From: UBA2588 sp964343075 | GTDB taxonomy: Bacteria; Chloroflexota; Dehalococcoidia; Lucifugimonadales; UBA3495 | Direction: 5' to 3' | Length of the DNA stretch: 64,000 nucleotides | NCBI GenBank assembly: GCA_964343075.1 | Contig: CAYFGT010000002.1 | Location: 62,001 to 126,000 of the forward strand | Part shown: positions 61,327 to 64,000 of the stretch, piece after piece | Layout of the letters: every line of letters begins with the position of its first letter | Position numbering within the stretch: position 1 is the stretch's first letter | Position numbers and translations under genes: made by a program | The notes under the pieces: generated by a model | Databases searched by the model: none | What the model saw: only the letters and a program-made list of their open reading frames with translations | Told to the model about the DNA's origin: nothing

Positions 61327-61482
61327 CTATTTGGAAGAGAATAAATTCCAAGGCCAAGAAGAATAGATCGTATCCCAGGGGAAAATATTGAAACTAAGTA
61401 GACCGATTACTCCTAACCCTATAAGGCCGAGTAGTAGAGTGACTAATAACATTCCCTGTTTTCCGAATGGTAGGTTACCCAT
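61327..61482 (-). CDS. Small single-span membrane protein, 51 residues
   Basis: An open frame encoding MGNLPFGKQGMLLVTLLLGL, IGLGVIGLLSF and then a short aromatic tail NIFPWDTIYSSWPWNLFSSK. One hydrophobic helix with GxG-type spacing. AGGA lies 12 bases before the ATG on the minus strand. It converges with the DprE2-like gene (20 bases apart). Function unknown; the clean amphipathic pattern and ribosome site support a real gene. Confidence 0.55.
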   Translation of the reverse strand: MGNLPFGKQGMLLVTLLLGLIGLGVIGLLSFNIFPWDTIYSSWPWNLFSSK

Positions 61483-61569
61483 GCTCACGTTCCTAAATAA
61501 TTATTGTTATGTTTTTATTGTAGCAGATTTAACCAAACGGGTGTTCTGCTACTAGTATTTTTTCTGATA

Positions 61570-62103
61570 TTATACAAATTTGTGTTGGTCTGGGTCTTGC
61601 AGGTTATTTTGCAAGAAAATTTGTCCATTTTCATAGTAATTCTCGGCTGTTCGCCTAATCATTTCATGGTGTTTACTGTCAGTTTGCTTGACGACTTTGG
61701 CTGGTGCACCCACTACAAATGAATCGTCTGGAATGACTACATTGCCTAGTACTACTGCTCCGGAGGCGATTATGGAATTTGAACCAATACTTGCCTCATT
61801 GTTAACAATAGCACCGTTGCCTAATAAAGTATTGCTACCAACATACTTGGCGTGGCACATTACCAAATGGCCTAGTGTTGTGTTGTCACCGAAGATACAG
61901 TCTGAATCACTATGAATCACACTGCCGTCTTGGATGTTTACGTTTGCTCCTATGGTCACTTTGTGTTTGTTAGCACGAATGACGACTCCGTGCCATATGG
62001 AAGATCCTGGGCCGATCTCGACATCTCCTACTACGTATGCAGATTCACTTACAAATGCGGTTGGATGAATTTTGGGGGATTTGTCTCCTAATGCTCGTAT
62101 CAC
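61570..62103 (-). CDS. Gamma-class carbonic-anhydrase-like hexapeptide protein
   Basis: A 177-residue left-handed beta-helix protein. The hexapeptide repeats begin at VGDVEIGPGSSIWHGVVIRANKHKVTIGANVNIQDGSVIHSD, here seen as SSIWHGVVIRAN, VNIQDGSVIHSD and TTLGHLVMCHAKYVG, with the metal-histidine positions in VIHSD, LGHLV and MCHAK. Gamma-CA or the closely related PaaY/acetyltransferase-like family. The usual RGD in the N-terminal rung reads RAN here. It converges with the DprE2 side and is divergent from the surface lipoprotein. Confidence 0.85.
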   Translation of the reverse strand: MIRALGDKSPKIHPTAFVSESAYVVGDVEIGPGSSIWHGVVIRANKHKVTIGANVNIQDGSVIHSDSDCIFGDNTTLGHLVMCHAKYVGSNTLLGNGAIVNNEASIGSNSIIASGAVVLGNVVIPDDSFVVGAPAKVVKQTDSKHHEMIRRTAENYYENGQIFLQNNLQDPDQHKFV

Positions 62104-62219
62104 GGTAAACCTCTGATTATTTTGGATTGTTATAGATGATTATCACTCATTAAATATTTTTGTAAAGCTTTTTACTGATCACGGTTTGAATAAAGATGAT
62201 TGTCAGAGATTAAAATCCT

Positions 62220-62225
62220 TATAAT
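62220..62225 (+). promoter_or_regulatory. -10-like TATAAT upstream of the surface lipoprotein gene
   Basis: TATAAT lies 37 bases before the ATG at 62262. A TTGTCA 14 bases upstream is too close for a standard -35. Confidence 0.35.
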
Positions 62226-62261
62226 GGATAGAAATTATTCGCAGGATATATCAAAATTACA

Positions 62262-64000
62262 ATGGATTTCTTTTTTAAAATTAAAGTTAGATTTTGTTAT
62301 CTGTTATTGATGTTATTGAGTGTTTCTTGTTTGATAGGAACGGAAGCAGGCGTAGAAAATGAGCAAGTTACTAGTGAACGTATTCCCGTAGCGACACATG
62401 TACAGGAATCATTACAGTCTCATATTTCTGACGGAAGCACGAATGTACTGGAATTATCACAGCCATATGTTTCTGAAGGCAACGTGAATATACAGGAATC
62501 ATCACAGTCTCATATTTCTGACGGGAGCAAGAATGCATCGGAATCTTCGCAGTCATATATTCTGGACGAAAATGCTTCTAAAGGAGCTCTGAATTTTGTT
62601 ATTGTTGATAACCACCCTGAACATGAATGCTTGAATTTGGAACTAAATAGATTTGTGGATGTGTTCGGTGTGTATGTTATATCCCACAGTTCAATTCCAG
62701 ATGAATATATTTTGCATACATCTAAGATACTAGCTGAGTACATAGATAATGATATGGATGGTGTGCCAGATGATATGAATGTCCTCACCCAACTAATAGA
62801 ACGAAATTATGTTATGCCTGTGTGGACAGAAACCTTAAGAGAAAAAACCTTTGAAAGTGTGCGCACCTATTGCGCAGGTGATATTGGATTTGCCGCTAGC
62901 ATGTATTATCGAGGAGATAAATGGGCTTTGAATGGAATAATCTATGATGGAACTTGGGATGGTAATTTAGAAGAAGTATGGCATGTTGTTTCCTATGGTT
63001 GGTATCTAGCGTACCCTGAATATTTTGGGGATGGATATGATACGCAATCAGTATTGTCTTATTCAATGGATTTAGCGAGAGGGGGAAGATTTAAGGAAAC
63101 ACCTGACATATATCCAGATGATGCGTGGTATTCATATTACGACCCGACATGTGGATATGGATGTCAGATTCATGAATATTTTTATTGGGCTTTAATGGCC
63201 AATCTAAGTGCTTTAGATCCAGTCTATACGGATAAATGTGAATCTAGTGAGGATGAATGGAGAATATGCACACAGAACGAACTCTTTGAAATTGATCGAA
63301 GCGTTTATAACTTGTTAAATGATGAACGCTTTAAGCTACCTAAAAACATACCTCAAGGTAATTACCCATTAGAGGAATTGAAGTCTAGTAAGTCAATTGC
63401 TTATAGTGATGAGGTAGTAGATCATTCAATCAATTTTGAATGGATGACAGATGGTATTGTGACGTATGAAGAAAACGCATTTGTTACTAATTTGAGCATA
63501 TTAGAATACAAATTGGGTCCTGAGGCATACCACGATTTGATATCTAGCAATTGGATGTCTGATTCAAAGGAAGATCGTGAATACATACTGCTGTATTACT
63601 TGCATGAGTTATGGGAAATTGGTCTGACAAGTTTAGTAAAACAAATTATTCAAATGCCATTCATACAACAATCGTATGAACCACATGACGAATTAGCTTT
63701 AAGAACGTTATATAGACTTAACATTAATTTTCCAGAGATTTACACTGATATTATAAGCTCTAATTGGTTCCAAGATGGTGTTGATGATGATGAAAGTATA
63801 CTGCTTCAAGTGCTTGGAACTAACAGTGCACTTCTAAACTCACAAGACCTTCAGTACTTTGTGGATAATCATGAAATTTCTACTAGGAATGTAGATCTGC
63901 CGATAGGTGGTACAAGGAGTATTAGCTTTATTCAATCTGGATATTCAAAGAAAAATTTGGATGTGGTAGATCAGGTTCATGAAGCAGTGGTAGAAATGGA
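62262..64000 (+). CDS. Large surface lipoprotein, C-terminus beyond the window
   Basis: An open frame of at least 579 codons with no stop before the window end. Residues 1-23 are a lipoprotein-type signal (FCYLLLMLLSVSC, Cys23; the -3 residue is Ser, so the lipobox is imperfect). Residues 47-106 are four 15-residue repeats. Residues about 110-340 form a domain with the acidic DNDMDGVPDD stretch (162-171), LEEVWHVV (Glu237, Glu238, His241) and YDPTCGYGCQIHEYFYWAL (293-311). The rest has two W-x-x-DG units (FEWMTDGIV, SSNWFQDGV), helical in pattern, and ends near DLPIGGTRSIS. I recall similar uncharacterised proteins in marine bacteria and Chloroflexota but cannot name a family. EExxH could be a metal-binding site, but there is no HExxH. 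Probably exported and anchored. Confidence 0.7.
   Translation, partial: MDFFFKIKVRFCYLLLMLLSVSCLIGTEAGVENEQVTSERIPVATHVQESLQSHISDGSTNVLELSQPYVSEGNVNIQESSQSHISDGSKNASESSQSYILDENASKGALNFVIVDNHPEHECLNLELNRFVDVFGVYVISHSSIPDEYILHTSKILAEYIDNDMDGVPDDMNVLTQLIERNYVMPVWTETLREKTFESVRTYCAGDIGFAASMYYRGDKWALNGIIYDGTWDGNLEEVWHVVSYGWYLAYPEYFGDGYDTQSVLSYSMDLARGGRFKETPDIYPDDAWYSYYDPTCGYGCQIHEYFYWALMANLSALDPVYTDKCESSEDEWRICTQNELFEIDRSVYNLLNDERFKLPKNIPQGNYPLEELKSSKSIAYSDEVVDHSINFEWMTDGIVTYEENAFVTNLSILEYKLGPEAYHDLISSNWMSDSKEDREYILLYYLHELWEIGLTSLVKQIIQMPFIQQSYEPHDELALRTLYRLNINFPEIYTDIISSNWFQDGVDDDESILLQVLGTNSALLNSQDLQYFVDNHEISTRNVDLPIGGTRSISFIQSGYSKKNLDVVDQVHEAVVEM
62400..62579 (+). repeat. Four tandem 45-base repeats in the surface lipoprotein gene
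   Basis: Units at 62400, 62445, 62490 and 62535 encode 15-residue repeats with consensus xxESSQSHISDGSxN. Units 1 and 3 are nearly identical; unit 4 is the most degenerate. They form a Ser/Gln/acid-rich spacer between the lipid anchor and the first folded domain. Confidence 0.85.

Noticed and set aside
62371..62556. Minus-strand frame with repeats (MTAKIPMHSCSRQKYE)
   Set aside because: Its repeats come only from the 45-base sense-strand repeats of the surface lipoprotein gene; the sense frame is much longer and has a signal sequence.
62400..62579. CRISPR-like array
   Set aside because: The repeats are adjacent without spacers, in frame, and vary; they are coding tandem repeats. No cas genes are present.

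Overview
This window is an AT-rich, gene-dense bacterial chromosome segment with about 65 protein genes, five tRNA genes and no gene-free stretch over 300 bases. There is no sign of phage, insertion sequences or CRISPR. Gene content suggests an uncultivated, oligotrophic marine bacterium of the Chloroflexota, most like the SAR202/Dehalococcoidia lineages. The reasons are SCP2-type thiolase with DUF35 partner, CaiB-type CoA-transferases, enolase-superfamily and SMP-30 enzymes, LLM oxidoreductase, DUF1501/DUF1800 pair, MaoC pair, and a Firmicutes-like dnaB-dnaD-dnaC primosome. A photolyase suggests sunlit water. The taxonomy is inference from gene content only.

Layout. 0-3.8 kb: 3' end of gpsA, a flippase-like membrane protein, ispH and thrC. 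4-11.2 kb: crotonase, prs, amidohydrolase, inositol-phosphatase-like enzyme, SDR, DUF35/thiolase pair, surE. 11.4-14.6 kb: lysA, holB, a DapA-family paralogue. 14.6-17.9 kb: dienelactone hydrolase, a small unknown, enolase-superfamily dehydratase and SMP-30 lactonase, probably a sugar-acid catabolic operon. 17.9-26.9 kb: housekeeping genes lepB, Rieske, rpsO, pnp, dapB-asd-dapA, plsC-cmk, cvpA and an HNH nuclease. 26.9-31.6 kb: a minus-strand operon DUF1800-DUF1501-NHL-unknown-(glutaredoxin/DinB). 31.7-41.4 kb: tRNA-Met, CoA-transferases, aldolase, DUF192 lipoprotein, PfkB kinase, soluble S26 peptidase, MaoC pair, oxidoreductase, MFS. 41.4-46.6 kb: replication operon rplI-dnaB-dnaD-dnaC-like, then a methyltransferase operon. 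46.6-53.3 kb: tRNA-Pro, -Arg, -Ser, LDH2-type dehydrogenase, photolyase, LLM oxidoreductase, UMF1-type MFS, FAD amine-oxidase-like protein. 53.3-58.1 kb: RND pump with lipoprotein adaptor. 58.3-64 kb: tRNA-Thr, a UbiA-DprE1-DprE2 set, gamma-carbonic anhydrase, and a large surface lipoprotein cut by the window end.

The strongest unusual signal is at 26886-27647. The reading frame of a DinB-domain protein continues upstream through an in-frame TGA into a complete glutaredoxin-like domain. The TGA sits where the first active-site cysteine belongs (TGA-Phe-Ser-Cys), and a hairpin with a bulged U and a G-starting loop follows at the spacing expected of a bacterial SECIS element. I read this as a selenocysteine-containing glutaredoxin-DinB fusion. 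Other points of interest are a DnaC/DnaI-type protein with two complete ATPase domains in tandem; a decaprenylphosphoryl-arabinose-type synthesis set outside Actinobacteria; two tiny membrane-peptide genes; and the repeat-bearing surface protein at the right edge. Lysine/threonine pathway genes (lysA, dapB, asd, dapA, thrC) are spread across the first 25 kb.
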